NCBI GenBank assembly: GCA_030429235.1
Contig: JAUIDB010000001.1
Location: 221,696 to 285,695 of the forward strand
DNA length: 64,000 bases
Direction of reading: 5' to 3'
From: Thermoanaerobaculia bacterium
GTDB lineage: Bacteria; Acidobacteriota; Thermoanaerobaculia; Multivoradales; JAIOJS01
Below the pieces are notes generated by a model. The model had not been told where the DNA came from and did no database searches. It was given only the letters and a program-made list of their open reading frames with translations. Both the position numbers and the translations under genes were made by a program. The first letter of the stretch is position 1, and each line of letters begins with the position of its first letter. Below, piece after piece: positions 19,977 through 29,404 of this stretch.

Positions 19977-22121
19977 ATGCGACGACGTCTCGACGGTCTG
20001 TACCTGTCCGCTCTGTTCGGCTGCCTGGCACTCACGGCGGGACTGCCGGCCCAGGCTCAATCCTCCCCCTTTCTCCCCGCCGGCATCTACGATGCCTTGA
20101 TCGAGGCGGTGTCGGGGGACCGGGCCTTCGACGATGTCCGCCACCTCACCGAGTTCCACCGCACGGCCGGTAGCGACGACTTTTTCGCGGCGACGGAGTT
20201 CATCGAGCAGCGCGCCGTGGCTGCGGGACTCGAAGACGTTCGCCTCATTCGCCAAGCCTGGGACGGTACGGCCTATACCTGCCTTGCGGGCGAGGCCTGG
20301 GTCGTTGGCCCCGAGCGCCGCAAGCTGGCCTCCTACGACGACTTCGCACTCACGTTCGCCAGCGGTTCACGGACGACCTCGGTCGAAGCCGAGTTGGTCG
20401 ATGTCGGGTCGGGCACGGCGGAGGCCGACTACGAGGGGCTGGAGGTTCGCGGCAAGATCGTCCTCGCCTCGGGCAGTCCGGAGGCGGTCCACAATCAGGC
20501 GGTCTGGAAGCGGGGAGCCCTGGGGGTCGTTTCCTGGGCGACCAACCGAGACCACTACGTCGATGCCCCGGATCAGATCGCCTGGGGGAGGATCCCTTTC
20601 GAGGCCAAGAACGTAGAGGGCGTCGAGGACGGAACCCCGGGGACCTTCGCCGTGATGGTCTCGCCCCGCGTCGGGCTGGAACTGGCGGCTGAACTCGCTG
20701 CCCAATCGGAGGACGATCCGATGCGGGTGTCGGTAGAGATCGAGGCGCGCGTCGGGGTCGCCGGAGACGGGGAGCAGGCGATGGTCGAAGGTTGGATCCG
20801 CGGCCGCGAGATCCACGACCAGCAGATCGTGCTCGTCTCCCACATTCAGGAGGAGATCGGATCCGCCAACGACGACGGTAGCGGCGTCGCGAGCATGCTC
20901 GAGGTTGCTCGCGCCCTCACCCGCCTGATCGAAGACGGCACTCTAGAACGACCGCGCCGCGACATCCGCTTCTGGTGGGTGAATGAGCTTTCCAGCCAGC
21001 CGCAGTACTTTCGGGAGAACCAGGACGAGCCCGCCCAGATGTGGGTGGCCATCAACCAGGACATGGTGGGGGCCAAACAGAGCTGGGGCGGCCGGGTGCA
21101 GTATGCGTCCCGCAACCCGTGGAGCCGGGCCCACGCTCTCGACACGGTGATGGAGGATGTCCTCGAACTCGTGCGGGACACCAACACGGGTTTGCTCACC
21201 TTCCGCGGGACCGCACGGCCACCCCGGTTCCAGCGTCCCGTGCTCTCGATCAAAGGGAGCCGGGAACCGTTCCACGCTCGCATGATCCCCTTCTACGGCT
21301 TCTCTGACCACGAGTCCTTCCTCAATGGTCCGGTCGGTGTGCCGGCCACCGCTCTCATCAACTGGCCGGATGACTGGATCCACTCTTCGGGGGACGACCT
21401 CGACAACATCGACGCCACCCAGCTGGCCCGCAATGCCGTGGTGGTGGCAGCCGTAGCCCACTACTTCGGGCGGGCCGACGCCGACGATGCGGTGGTGCTG
21501 GCGGGACAGGTCGCGGCCGCGTCGAGTCGGCGTTTGGCCAGCGATACCCGCGCCGCCTTCGACCTGCTCGGCAGTTCGGTGTTCGAGGATCCCGCGACGG
21601 CGCTACGGTGGGGCCGTGAAGTCCTCGCACGGGCCGCGGCTCGCGAACAGCAGGCTCTGCGCTCGGTTCGGGAAGTAGCGGATACTCCGGCGATCTCCGG
21701 GTGGGTCGATTCTCTGAGCGAAGGGATCTCGGTCGAGCTGGCCCGTCGCTCGGCCGACCTCGATCGAGCGTTCGAGGCCCTCCACGACGCCGCGGCCGAC
21801 AGTGTCTCGATCGAGCTGAGCGAGCTCGAGACGGAGATGGCGGGCTGGGTCCCTGGGTATCCCGACGACCTCGGGGCCTTCTTCGACGGTGTGACCGACG
21901 CGGACAGCGGTGGGTTGCACCGCGCCATGGGGCTAGAGACCCTCAACTTCGTCGATGGCCAACGCACCGCTCTCGACATCTACGAGTCGGTGCGGGCCGA
22001 AGCCCTCGGCACCGGCGAGTGGTACTACGGCACGGTCAGCGCCGAACAGGTCGACGGGCTGCTGCGAAGTGCAGTCGAAGCCGGGGCCTTGGTCGAGGTC
22101 GAGTCGCCCCGCGAAGACTGA
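19977..22121 (+). CDS. Secreted M28 family metallopeptidase
   Basis: 714 residues with a signal peptide (LFGCLALTAGLPAQAQ). A PA-like insertion (about 130-260) sits inside the catalytic domain. Zinc ligands can be read as His289 (LVSHIQEEIG), Asp300 (NDDGSG), Glu337 (WWVNELSS), Asp362 (NQDMVGA) and a His in DWIHSSGDDLDNID. An extra helical C-terminal part of about 180 residues follows, ending in a winged-helix-like stretch. It would cleave peptides or amino-acid conjugates outside the cytoplasm. The ATG at 19977 has a strong Shine-Dalgarno; an in-frame ATG-like start at 19914 has none. Confidence 0.87.
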   Translation: MRRRLDGLYLSALFGCLALTAGLPAQAQSSPFLPAGIYDALIEAVSGDRAFDDVRHLTEFHRTAGSDDFFAATEFIEQRAVAAGLEDVRLIRQAWDGTAYTCLAGEAWVVGPERRKLASYDDFALTFASGSRTTSVEAELVDVGSGTAEADYEGLEVRGKIVLASGSPEAVHNQAVWKRGALGVVSWATNRDHYVDAPDQIAWGRIPFEAKNVEGVEDGTPGTFAVMVSPRVGLELAAELAAQSEDDPMRVSVEIEARVGVAGDGEQAMVEGWIRGREIHDQQIVLVSHIQEEIGSANDDGSGVASMLEVARALTRLIEDGTLERPRRDIRFWWVNELSSQPQYFRENQDEPAQMWVAINQDMVGAKQSWGGRVQYASRNPWSRAHALDTVMEDVLELVRDTNTGLLTFRGTARPPRFQRPVLSIKGSREPFHARMIPFYGFSDHESFLNGPVGVPATALINWPDDWIHSSGDDLDNIDATQLARNAVVVAAVAHYFGRADADDAVVLAGQVAAASSRRLASDTRAAFDLLGSSVFEDPATALRWGREVLARAAAREQQALRSVREVADTPAISGWVDSLSEGISVELARRSADLDRAFEALHDAAADSVSIELSELETEMAGWVPGYPDDLGAFFDGVTDADSGGLHRAMGLETLNFVDGQRTALDIYESVRAEALGTGEWYYGTVSAEQVDGLLRSAVEAGALVEVESPRED

Positions 22122-22199
22122 TCCCACCCGAACCCGCGAAGCGCCCCCGCGGACCGCCGCTCGTGGCGACGGTCCGGGACGGGGCTGCGTCGAGCGGGG

Positions 22200-25100
22200 T
22201 CAGCGCGGCGTTGGAACCCGGGCGGCGCCGAGGTGGCGCCAGCCCGCGGTGGCGAGGAGCAGCGTGAGCAGGAGCAGCATCCACTCGCCGAGGGTCGGAA
22301 TCTCCAACACGTTGGCCTGGATCTCGAGGTCGTCACTGGCGGCATCGGCGGGGTCACCGGTCACCGGGAGTCCTCCGACCGTAGAGGCCAGGGGGCTCGT
22401 GGTGTTGGTGTAGATCCCAGAGGGGGTGGTACCCGGAATCGACACCGTGACCGCGAAGCTGCAGCTGCCGCCGGCGGGCAGTGAGCCTCCGGTGAGGCTG
22501 ATCACCGCGGTACCGTCGGCCAGTGAACCGAAGCCACAGACATCGTTCTGGGGCAGGTCGGTGGCCATCGCTCCGGAGATCATGGCATCGAGATCGTCGG
22601 TGAATGCCAGGTCGGAGACCGCGTTGACCGGGTCGGGGTTGATGATCTCGAAGACCAGGCTGGTGCTGGCACCGCCGAAGAGGAAGTTCGGCTGGAACTC
22701 CTTGGTGAACTCCAGCTCGTCGACCTCGAGGTCGGCGCTGGCCGCCGGAGCGGTCTGTCCGGCGACGCCGATCGAGTAGGTCAGGTCGCTGGTGGTGTTG
22801 GTGTAGGTCCCCGTCACCGCGGTGGCCGGCACCTGCACCGTCACCGTGAACACGCAGGAGGAATTCGGTCCGACCTGACCGCCGGTCAGGGTGATCACAT
22901 TGGTGCCCGAGACCGACGAACCGCCGCCACAGACGTCAGCCGCTGGCAACCCCACCGCGACCAGACCCGGAATCACGGCGTCGAGGTCGTCGGTGAAGGT
23001 GATCCCGGTGGCGGTGAAGGTCGGCGACGGCTTGGCGATGGTGAACTCCAGGTCGACCAGGCCGCCGGGCAGAATCGGCGCGGCCAGGAAGCTCTTAGAG
23101 AACGTCAGGGCCGGCGGCGTCTGTACGTCGAGCGTATCGGAGGCCGGGCCACTATTGCCAAGGCTGGAGGTCAGGTCTCCGCTGGTGTTGAGGTGCGACC
23201 CCGGGGTGGCACTGGTGACGTCGACCGCGGCGGTGCAGGTGGCACCGGCGGCGACCGTTCCTCCCGTGAGGCTGATGACACCACTCCCCGCCACGGCGGT
23301 CAGGGTGCCACCACAGCTGTTGGCCGGGTTGGGTGGAGTCGCCACCGTCATGCCTGCCGGCAGGTTGTCGGTGAAGTCGAGGGCGGCAGCGGCGATCGCT
23401 CCAGCGCTGTTGTCGACGGTGAAGGTCAACGTGCTGACCCCACCGGCGGCGATCGGGTTGGGCGCGAAGAGCTTGCTGAAGCCAGGCGCTGGACTCACAG
23501 TCAGAGTATCCGTGGCGGTCCCGCTGTTGCCGAGCGACGAGGTCAGGTCACCCGTCGTGTTGACGTGGGACCCCGCCGTGGCGCTGGTGACGTCGGCCGA
23601 GACGGTGCAGGTCGCACCGGCACCGACCGTGCCACCGGAGTAGCTGATGACTCCAGTGCCGGCGACCGCGGTGACGGTACCGCCGGTGCAGGTCGTGGAC
23701 GCGTTGGGAGGCGTGGCCACGACCACCGCTCCCGGCAGATTGTCGGTGAAGTCGAGTCCGGTGGCGGCGAGCGGTTCGGCGCTGTTGTCGATGGTGAAGG
23801 TCAGGGTGCTGACCTGGCCCTCGCCGATCGAATCGGGCGCGAAGACCTTGCTGAACAGTGGCGTCCCGGCCACGGTCAGGGTGTCGCTAGCGGTGCCACT
23901 CGCGCCGAGCGAGGACGTGAGCGTCCCCGAGGTGTTGAGATAGTCCCCGGCGGTGCTGGCGGTCGTGTCGGCCTGCACGGTGCAGGTGGCGGCTGCCGGC
24001 ACGGTGCCGCCGGTATAGGAGATGGTGCCACTGCCGTCGACGGCGGTCACGACGCCGCCGCTGCAGGTGGTCGACGCGTTGGCCGGGGTGGCCACGGTGA
24101 CGCCCGCCGGCAGGTTGTCGGTGAAGTCGAGCCCCGTGGCCGCCACCGTACTCGCCGTGTTGTCGATGACGAAGGTGAGGGTGGAGACGGCTCCTCCCGC
24201 GATGGGGTTCGGCGAGAAGCTCTTGGCAAACCCTGGCTGTGGATTGACCGTCAGGGTGTCGGTGGCGGTGCCACTGTTCCCCGAGCTCGAGGTCAGATCG
24301 CCCGTGGTGTTGACGTGTGCTCCAATCGCGGTGCCGACCACATCGGCCTGGACGGTGCACGAAGCGCTAGCGGCGACGCTACCGCCGGTGTAGCTGATGC
24401 TGCCGCTGGAGGCGACCGCCGTGATTGTCCCCCCGGTACAGGTGGTGGAGGCGTTGGGAGCCGGAGCGACCACGACGCCGGCCGGCAGGGTGTCGGTGAA
24501 GTCGAGGGCACTGGCCCCCAGCGCGCTGGCACTGTTGTCGATGGTGAAGGTCAGGGTGCTGACCTGTCCCAGCCCGATGAAGTCCGGCGCGAACACCTTG
24601 GCAAAGGTGGGCGGCGGCTCGATGACCAGGTCGGCGGTGGCAGGTTCCGCTACCGTGAGACCACTCTCGAAGAGGTCGCTGGTGGTGTTGGGGTAGGTGC
24701 CCGCGGTGGCGCTGGCGGGGACCAGCACCTCGACGTCGAATGAGCACATGCCGCCCATCGGCGGCAGTTCGCCGGCGCTGAAGGTGAGGAACGAGACGCC
24801 GGTGATCGAAGATCCGGCGCCACAGGGGACGGCGGGTAGGCTGGTGGCGATCAGGCCGGGAATTACCGCGTTCAGATCATCGCTGAACGCGATGGCGCTG
24901 GCGGTATCGGTGCCGGGATTGGTGATCGTGAAGGTCAGCGTCGCAGTGCCGGTGGCCGTGGTGGGGCCGTCGAACGACTTGCTGAAGGTGAGGAGCTGCA
25001 GGACCTCCAGGTCGTCGATTCCCGGGTCGCCGGTGACCGCGAAGCCGCCGATCGTGCCGCCGACGCTGCTCGTGGTGTTGGGATAGACCCCCGCGGCGGC

Positions 25101-27962
25101 GCCGCCGGGAACGGTGAGCGTGACCTGGAAGTTGCAGCTGGCCCCGGCGCCGAGGCTGCCGCCCGAGAAGTCGATCGTCCCGGCGTCCGGGATGGCGCCG
25201 ACGGTGCCTCCGCAGGCCGCAAAGGGAAGACCCGTGGCCACGAGGCCGGAGAGGGTGGCCCCCAGATCATCGGTGAACGCGATGGCGGAGGCCGCCTGGG
25301 TGCCGTCGAGGTTCGAGAGGGTGAACTCGAGGGTCACGGGGTCGCCGGGTGCTACCGGGTCGTCGGTGAAGGCTTTGCTCAGCTGGAGCAGGTTCGAGTT
25401 GACGGTCAGGGTGTCGGTCGCCGGGTCGATGAACACCACGCCCCCCTGGTCGGCGATCAGAACGCTGGTGGTGTTGTTGTAGTCGCCATCGGCGGCGCCG
25501 CCGGGGACCAGAAGTGGGACTTCGATGCTGCAGGTGGCCCCGCTCGCGACATCGGGACTGCCGGCCCCGCCGTTGTAGGTGAGGGAAGTGGTCCCGCTGA
25601 CCGTGCCGCCGCAGGTGTTGACGGTGGGCGCTCCGCTGATCGCGAGGCCCGGCAGCGTGCCGCCGCCGGCTCCCAGGTTGTCCGTGAACTGGATGATGTC
25701 GGCGTCGGCGGTGGGGTGGATGTTGTCGATGGTGAAGCGCAGGGTGACGGTGTCGCCGGGGATCACCGGGTCGCCGAGGAACTCCTTGCTGAAGGCGAGG
25801 CCCGCGATCGCCAGGTCGTCAATGGCCGGGGCCGAAGTGGCGGGCTGGCCCTGGACCGTGGCGCCGACGCCGCTCGTGGTGTTGGCGTAGGTTCCGGGGG
25901 CAGCCCCCGCCGGCACATCGAGGGTCACGCTGAACGTGCAGCTTTCCCCCGGCATCAGCGAGCCACCCATCAGGGTTAGCAGGGTGTCGCCGGCCGAGCC
26001 CGTCAGCGTCGAACCCGCTCCGCACGGAGGGTCGGGAGTCGGCGGGAAGTTGGCGGTCAACCCCGCCAAGACGGGGGCCAGATCGTCGGTGAAAGTGATC
26101 CCGGTGGCGTCACCAGGGGCCTCCGCAGGGTAGTCGAGAGTGAACTCGAGCGTCACCGTGCCGCCCGGCGCCACGGGGTCATCGGTGAACTCCTTGGTCA
26201 GCTGCGGGGCCGCGATCACGGTGAGGTCGTCGCTCGCCGGTTCACCCAGGCGGGTGGCGCCGTCCACCGTGGCGGAGATCTCCTCGGTGGTGTTGAGGTA
26301 GACGCCCGGGCCCATTGTGACCGGGACGGTCAAGGTGACATCGAAGGTGCAGGTCGCTCCGGCTCCCGGCGCGGCGGTCAGGCTGCCGCCGGTGAGCTGG
26401 AGCCCCTGTCGGTCGGTGTCGACCCCTACCAGGGCCAGGCTTGAGCCCGCGCCGCAGGGTGGATCGGGGACCGGCGGTAGGGTGACCGAGACGGGGAAGG
26501 GCAGGAAGCCAGTGCCCGGGCCACCATCGGTGAGTTCGTCGAGGAAGGTGATGTCGGTGGCGCCGGAGGTGGTGCTGGTGTTGGTGACGGTGAACCGCAG
26601 CACGACAGAGTCTCCGGGGTTGATGATGGGATCGGGAGCCAGGGTACCGACCTCGAGGAACTCCTTGGTCAGCACCGGGGAGGGCTCGACGAAGAGATCG
26701 TCGGAAGCGGTGTTGCCGACGGCCGGAGAACCACCCACGGTGCCGGTGACGGTCGAGGAGGTGTTGGTGTAGGCACCCGGCGTGGCACCGGCCGGAACGG
26801 CGAGGCTGACGCGGATCGTGCAGACGGCTTCCGGCGCTAGCGTGCCGCCGCTGAAGTTGATCGAAGTGCCGCCGACTCCGGCCACCGAGCCGCCGCAGTC
26901 GTTGAACAGGAGGCTGGAGTAGGTCAACCCGGCCAGGGGGGGCACGAGGGTCGTCAGGTCGTCGGTGAAGGCCACCCCGGTGGCCGACAGGGTTCGGTCG
27001 AAGTTGGTGAGGACGAACTCGAGGGTAGCGGTGCCGCCAGGGGGCACCGGGTCGTCGGTGAACTCCTTGCGGATCGCCAGAGCGGTGATCGTGGCTTCCA
27101 ACGTCGCACTCGCTCTACCGGCCGAGACGAAGCTGGCGAGCAGATCGCCGGTGATGTTGTCGAGCATCCCGGCGCCGACTGCGACCACATCGAGGCTGAC
27201 CGTACAGGTGGCTCCCATGGCCAACGCGGGGAAGGCGAAGGTCCCGTCCGCGTCGAGCGCTACTTGGCTGGTACCGGGGGCGGCGGTGACGGTCGGGGGA
27301 ATGGGGGCGGTACCGCAGGTGCTGCTGGCTACGGCCGGATCGGCGATGACTAGGCCAGAGGGTAGATCGTCGACGAAGTCGAGGTTGACCACGTTGGAGG
27401 CGTTGGCCGAGTTGTCGATCGTAAAGGTCAACGTGCTGCGCTCACCGACCGAGACGGTGCTGGGCGCGAAGCTCTTCGAGAATCCGGGCAAGTTGGTGTC
27501 GACCGTGAGGTCGATCGGAAGCGACATACTGCTCCCGGCGCTCGAACTGAGCGTCACGGCTGGGTTGGTGTGCATTCCCGGGGTGCTCGCGGTGACGTCG
27601 ACGGTCACGGTGCACGAGCTGAAGCCCCCGATCTGAGCGTCAGCGAGGGTGACGGTGCCTCCACCGTCCGGTGCGGTCAGCGAACCGCTGACGCCGAGAT
27701 TGCAGGTGGTGGAAGCGTTGGCTGGGTCGGCGATGGTCATCGGACCGGGAGCGACCGGGAGCACATCCGTGAAGGCGAGGCCGGTTACCGGCGAGGCCGA
27801 GCCGTTGGTGATCGTAAACGTGATGGTACTCACGCTGCCCGGGCCGATGGTATTGGGCGTGAAGACCTTACTCAGCGTCGGCTGAGCCCAGAGGGGGGCG
27901 GTTCCAGCGAGAAGCAGGAAGCCCATGGAGAGGAGGAGGCCGCGGCGCAGAGCAGTGTTCAT
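22200..27962 (-). CDS. Giant DUF11-like repeat protein with IPTL-CTERM sorting signal
   Basis: 1920 residues. A signal peptide (LLLSMGFLLLAGTAPLWAQ) is followed by about 14 repeats of 120-140 residues. Each starts with a line such as FSKSFAPSTVSVGERSTL and contains FTDDLP, a Cys pair and NTTSDLT-type motifs. The C-terminus is IPTLGEWMLLLLTLLLATAG followed by basic residues: an IPTL-CTERM tripartite sorting signal recognised by an exosortase of the XrtH type. It should be exported, processed and attached or released at the cell surface, probably as an adhesin or stalk. No exosortase is present in this window. The repeats are of immunoglobulin-like beta type. Confidence 0.88.
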   Translation of the reverse strand: MNTALRRGLLLSMGFLLLAGTAPLWAQPTLSKVFTPNTIGPGSVSTITFTITNGSASPVTGLAFTDVLPVAPGPMTIADPANASTTCNLGVSGSLTAPDGGGTVTLADAQIGGFSSCTVTVDVTASTPGMHTNPAVTLSSSAGSSMSLPIDLTVDTNLPGFSKSFAPSTVSVGERSTLTFTIDNSANASNVVNLDFVDDLPSGLVIADPAVASSTCGTAPIPPTVTAAPGTSQVALDADGTFAFPALAMGATCTVSLDVVAVGAGMLDNITGDLLASFVSAGRASATLEATITALAIRKEFTDDPVPPGGTATLEFVLTNFDRTLSATGVAFTDDLTTLVPPLAGLTYSSLLFNDCGGSVAGVGGTSINFSGGTLAPEAVCTIRVSLAVPAGATPGAYTNTSSTVTGTVGGSPAVGNTASDDLFVEPSPVLTKEFLEVGTLAPDPIINPGDSVVLRFTVTNTSTTSGATDITFLDELTDGGPGTGFLPFPVSVTLPPVPDPPCGAGSSLALVGVDTDRQGLQLTGGSLTAAPGAGATCTFDVTLTVPVTMGPGVYLNTTEEISATVDGATRLGEPASDDLTVIAAPQLTKEFTDDPVAPGGTVTLEFTLDYPAEAPGDATGITFTDDLAPVLAGLTANFPPTPDPPCGAGSTLTGSAGDTLLTLMGGSLMPGESCTFSVTLDVPAGAAPGTYANTTSGVGATVQGQPATSAPAIDDLAIAGLAFSKEFLGDPVIPGDTVTLRFTIDNIHPTADADIIQFTDNLGAGGGTLPGLAISGAPTVNTCGGTVSGTTSLTYNGGAGSPDVASGATCSIEVPLLVPGGAADGDYNNTTSVLIADQGGVVFIDPATDTLTVNSNLLQLSKAFTDDPVAPGDPVTLEFTLSNLDGTQAASAIAFTDDLGATLSGLVATGLPFAACGGTVGAIPDAGTIDFSGGSLGAGASCNFQVTLTVPGGAAAGVYPNTTSSVGGTIGGFAVTGDPGIDDLEVLQLLTFSKSFDGPTTATGTATLTFTITNPGTDTASAIAFSDDLNAVIPGLIATSLPAVPCGAGSSITGVSFLTFSAGELPPMGGMCSFDVEVLVPASATAGTYPNTTSDLFESGLTVAEPATADLVIEPPPTFAKVFAPDFIGLGQVSTLTFTIDNSASALGASALDFTDTLPAGVVVAPAPNASTTCTGGTITAVASSGSISYTGGSVAASASCTVQADVVGTAIGAHVNTTGDLTSSSGNSGTATDTLTVNPQPGFAKSFSPNPIAGGAVSTLTFVIDNTASTVAATGLDFTDNLPAGVTVATPANASTTCSGGVVTAVDGSGTISYTGGTVPAAATCTVQADTTASTAGDYLNTSGTLTSSLGASGTASDTLTVAGTPLFSKVFAPDSIGEGQVSTLTFTIDNSAEPLAATGLDFTDNLPGAVVVATPPNASTTCTGGTVTAVAGTGVISYSGGTVGAGATCTVSADVTSATAGSHVNTTGDLTSSLGNSGTATDTLTVSPAPGFSKLFAPNPIAAGGVSTLTFTVDNSAGAIAAAALDFTDNLPAGMTVATPPNPANSCGGTLTAVAGSGVISLTGGTVAAGATCTAAVDVTSATPGSHLNTSGDLTSSLGNSGPASDTLDVQTPPALTFSKSFLAAPILPGGLVDLEFTIAKPSPTFTATGITFTDDLDAVIPGLVAVGLPAADVCGGGSSVSGTNVITLTGGQVGPNSSCVFTVTVQVPATAVTGTYTNTTSDLTYSIGVAGQTAPAASADLEVDELEFTKEFQPNFLFGGASTSLVFEIINPDPVNAVSDLAFTDDLDAMISGAMATDLPQNDVCGFGSLADGTAVISLTGGSLPAGGSCSFAVTVSIPGTTPSGIYTNTTSPLASTVGGLPVTGDPADAASDDLEIQANVLEIPTLGEWMLLLLTLLLATAGWRHLGAARVPTPR
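22330..27880 (-). repeat. About 14 tandem coding repeats (DUF11-like)
   Basis: Repeats differ enough that DNA identity is only high between some units, notably the four near 23100-24600, which share phrases such as STLTFTIDN and DFTDNLPAG. This points to recent duplication of that block and a possible recombination hot spot. Confidence 0.75.
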
Positions 27963-28077
27963 TCGAGTAGTCCTTCTACAGACGGAGAGGCCGACGAAGG
28001 GTCGGCCGAATACAGAGTCAGAGTCGATCGCATCGAGTCGTTGGCTGGGTCGGTCGATAAACCGAAAGAGGAACCGT

Positions 28078-28084
28078 TATTCTA
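28078..28084. promoter_or_regulatory. Overlapping divergent -10 boxes
   Basis: The A+T-rich core at 28077-28086 reads TATTCT on plus and TAGAAT on minus, in the 237-base gap between the repeat protein and the thiolase gene. Both genes would have leaders of about 110 bases. The gap holds nothing else I can identify. Confidence 0.4.
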
Positions 28085-28199
28085 TAGGACTCGCCCCGCT
28101 CTCCGGGGACAGGATCCGATCGCTCGGCGGCCGCGAGCCGCCTCTATCCGAACAGCGCCGGCCCGGTGATGTCGCCGTACTGCCGGCAGGAGTCTCGAT

Positions 28200-29402
28200 A
28201 TGTCACTCGAACCGATGCTTCCACGCCCTCGAATCCCCTACGGGACCTGGGGGAGCAGCTACTTTCCCGCCTGGCAACAGTCGGCGCTGGCCGAGGTCAA
28301 CATCGGCCAGTTCGCCGGCGAAGCGGCCGGTCGGATCTACGGACGGCGGAAGGTTCCGGTGAGCGCCATCGACTATCTGGTGATCGGGTCGACCGTCCCC
28401 TGGCACTGGAAGTTCTGGACCGCGCCGCTGGTCTCGGCCTGTTTTGGACGCCGAGTACCGGGCTACCACGTCGAGCAGGCCTGCGCTACCGGCCTGCAGG
28501 CGGTGCTCCTGGCCGGGGCCGAGGTGCAAGCCGGACGCGAAGTGGTCGGGGTCGTGACCTTCGATCGGACCTCGGATTCGCCGGTCGGAGTCTTCCCTGA
28601 GCGTCGAGCCCACCAGCGCACCCAGGCGATCGCCGATGTCTGGGACAACTTCGGGTTCGATCCTGCCACCTCGCGAGCGATGATCGCGACTGCCGGCAAC
28701 GCGGCGCGCAAATACGGCCTCGACCGTCGCGAGGTCGACGAACTCGCTCTCTACCGGCACCAGCAGTACTTCGACACCCTGGAGTCCGGCTTCCTCGATC
28801 GCATCCTGGTGCCCCTCGAGGTGCTCGGCGTCAACGGCCGCTCGATCGGCCGAGTCGATGCGGACGCCGGCGTTCGGCCGCTAACGGCGGCGGCGCTCGC
28901 GGCGATGCGTGAACTCGATCGCTGTGTCACGTCGGGAACCCAGACCCACGCTTCGGACGGCATGGCCACCCTGTTGGTGACCAGTCGCGAACAGGCCCGT
29001 GCCCTCAGCCCACGCCCCGAGATCGATGTGCAGTTCGTGGCCAAGGCCGAGGTCCGCGTGGCACCGGCAATGATGCCGGAGGCGCCGGCGGAAGCGGTGA
29101 AGGCACTCCTCCAGCGTACCGGCCTGAGCCTCGATGACATCGCGGTGATGAAGAACCACAACCCGTTTGCCGTCAACGACGCCCTCTTCGCCAAGTCCCT
29201 GGGCTGCGATTGGCGAACGATGAACCGGACCGGATCCCCGCTGGTCTGGGGCCACCCGCAGGGCCCGACCTTGACCCGAGTGCTCATCGAAGGACTCGAA
29301 GAAGCGGTGGACTTGGGGGGCGGGTTCGTCCTCGTCTTCGGTTGCGCCGCCGGTGATGTCGGCATCGCCGCCCTCTTCCAGGTCAGCGAAGGAGGCAACT
29401 GA
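28200..29402 (+). CDS. Divergent thiolase family protein
   Basis: 400 residues with the thiolase fold. Nucleophile Cys95 is in HVEQACATGLQA, His320 in KNHNPFAVND, His352 in VWGHPQGPT, and Cys382 in GCAAGDVG; the last replaces the usual CxGGG. These give a plausible catalytic set, but the motifs differ from both FadA and acetyl-CoA acetyltransferases. The family cleaves or forms 3-ketoacyl-CoA. AGGAG precedes the ATG. The next gene starts 2 bases after the stop, so it pairs with the dehydrogenase-hydratase fusion. The substrate is unknown. Confidence 0.85.
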   Translation: MSLEPMLPRPRIPYGTWGSSYFPAWQQSALAEVNIGQFAGEAAGRIYGRRKVPVSAIDYLVIGSTVPWHWKFWTAPLVSACFGRRVPGYHVEQACATGLQAVLLAGAEVQAGREVVGVVTFDRTSDSPVGVFPERRAHQRTQAIADVWDNFGFDPATSRAMIATAGNAARKYGLDRREVDELALYRHQQYFDTLESGFLDRILVPLEVLGVNGRSIGRVDADAGVRPLTAAALAAMRELDRCVTSGTQTHASDGMATLLVTSREQARALSPRPEIDVQFVAKAEVRVAPAMMPEAPAEAVKALLQRTGLSLDDIAVMKNHNPFAVNDALFAKSLGCDWRTMNRTGSPLVWGHPQGPTLTRVLIEGLEEAVDLGGGFVLVFGCAAGDVGIAALFQVSEGGN

Positions 29403-29404
29403 TC

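Noticed and set aside
23193-24743. 516-codon plus-strand frame rich in Gly/Arg/Asp
   Set aside because: Periodic because it is antisense to the tandem repeats of the IPTL-CTERM protein; no independent signals.
22200-27962. CRISPR-like or satellite repeat at the DNA level
   Set aside because: The periodicity is explained by coding repeats of 120-140 residues with an open frame throughout.
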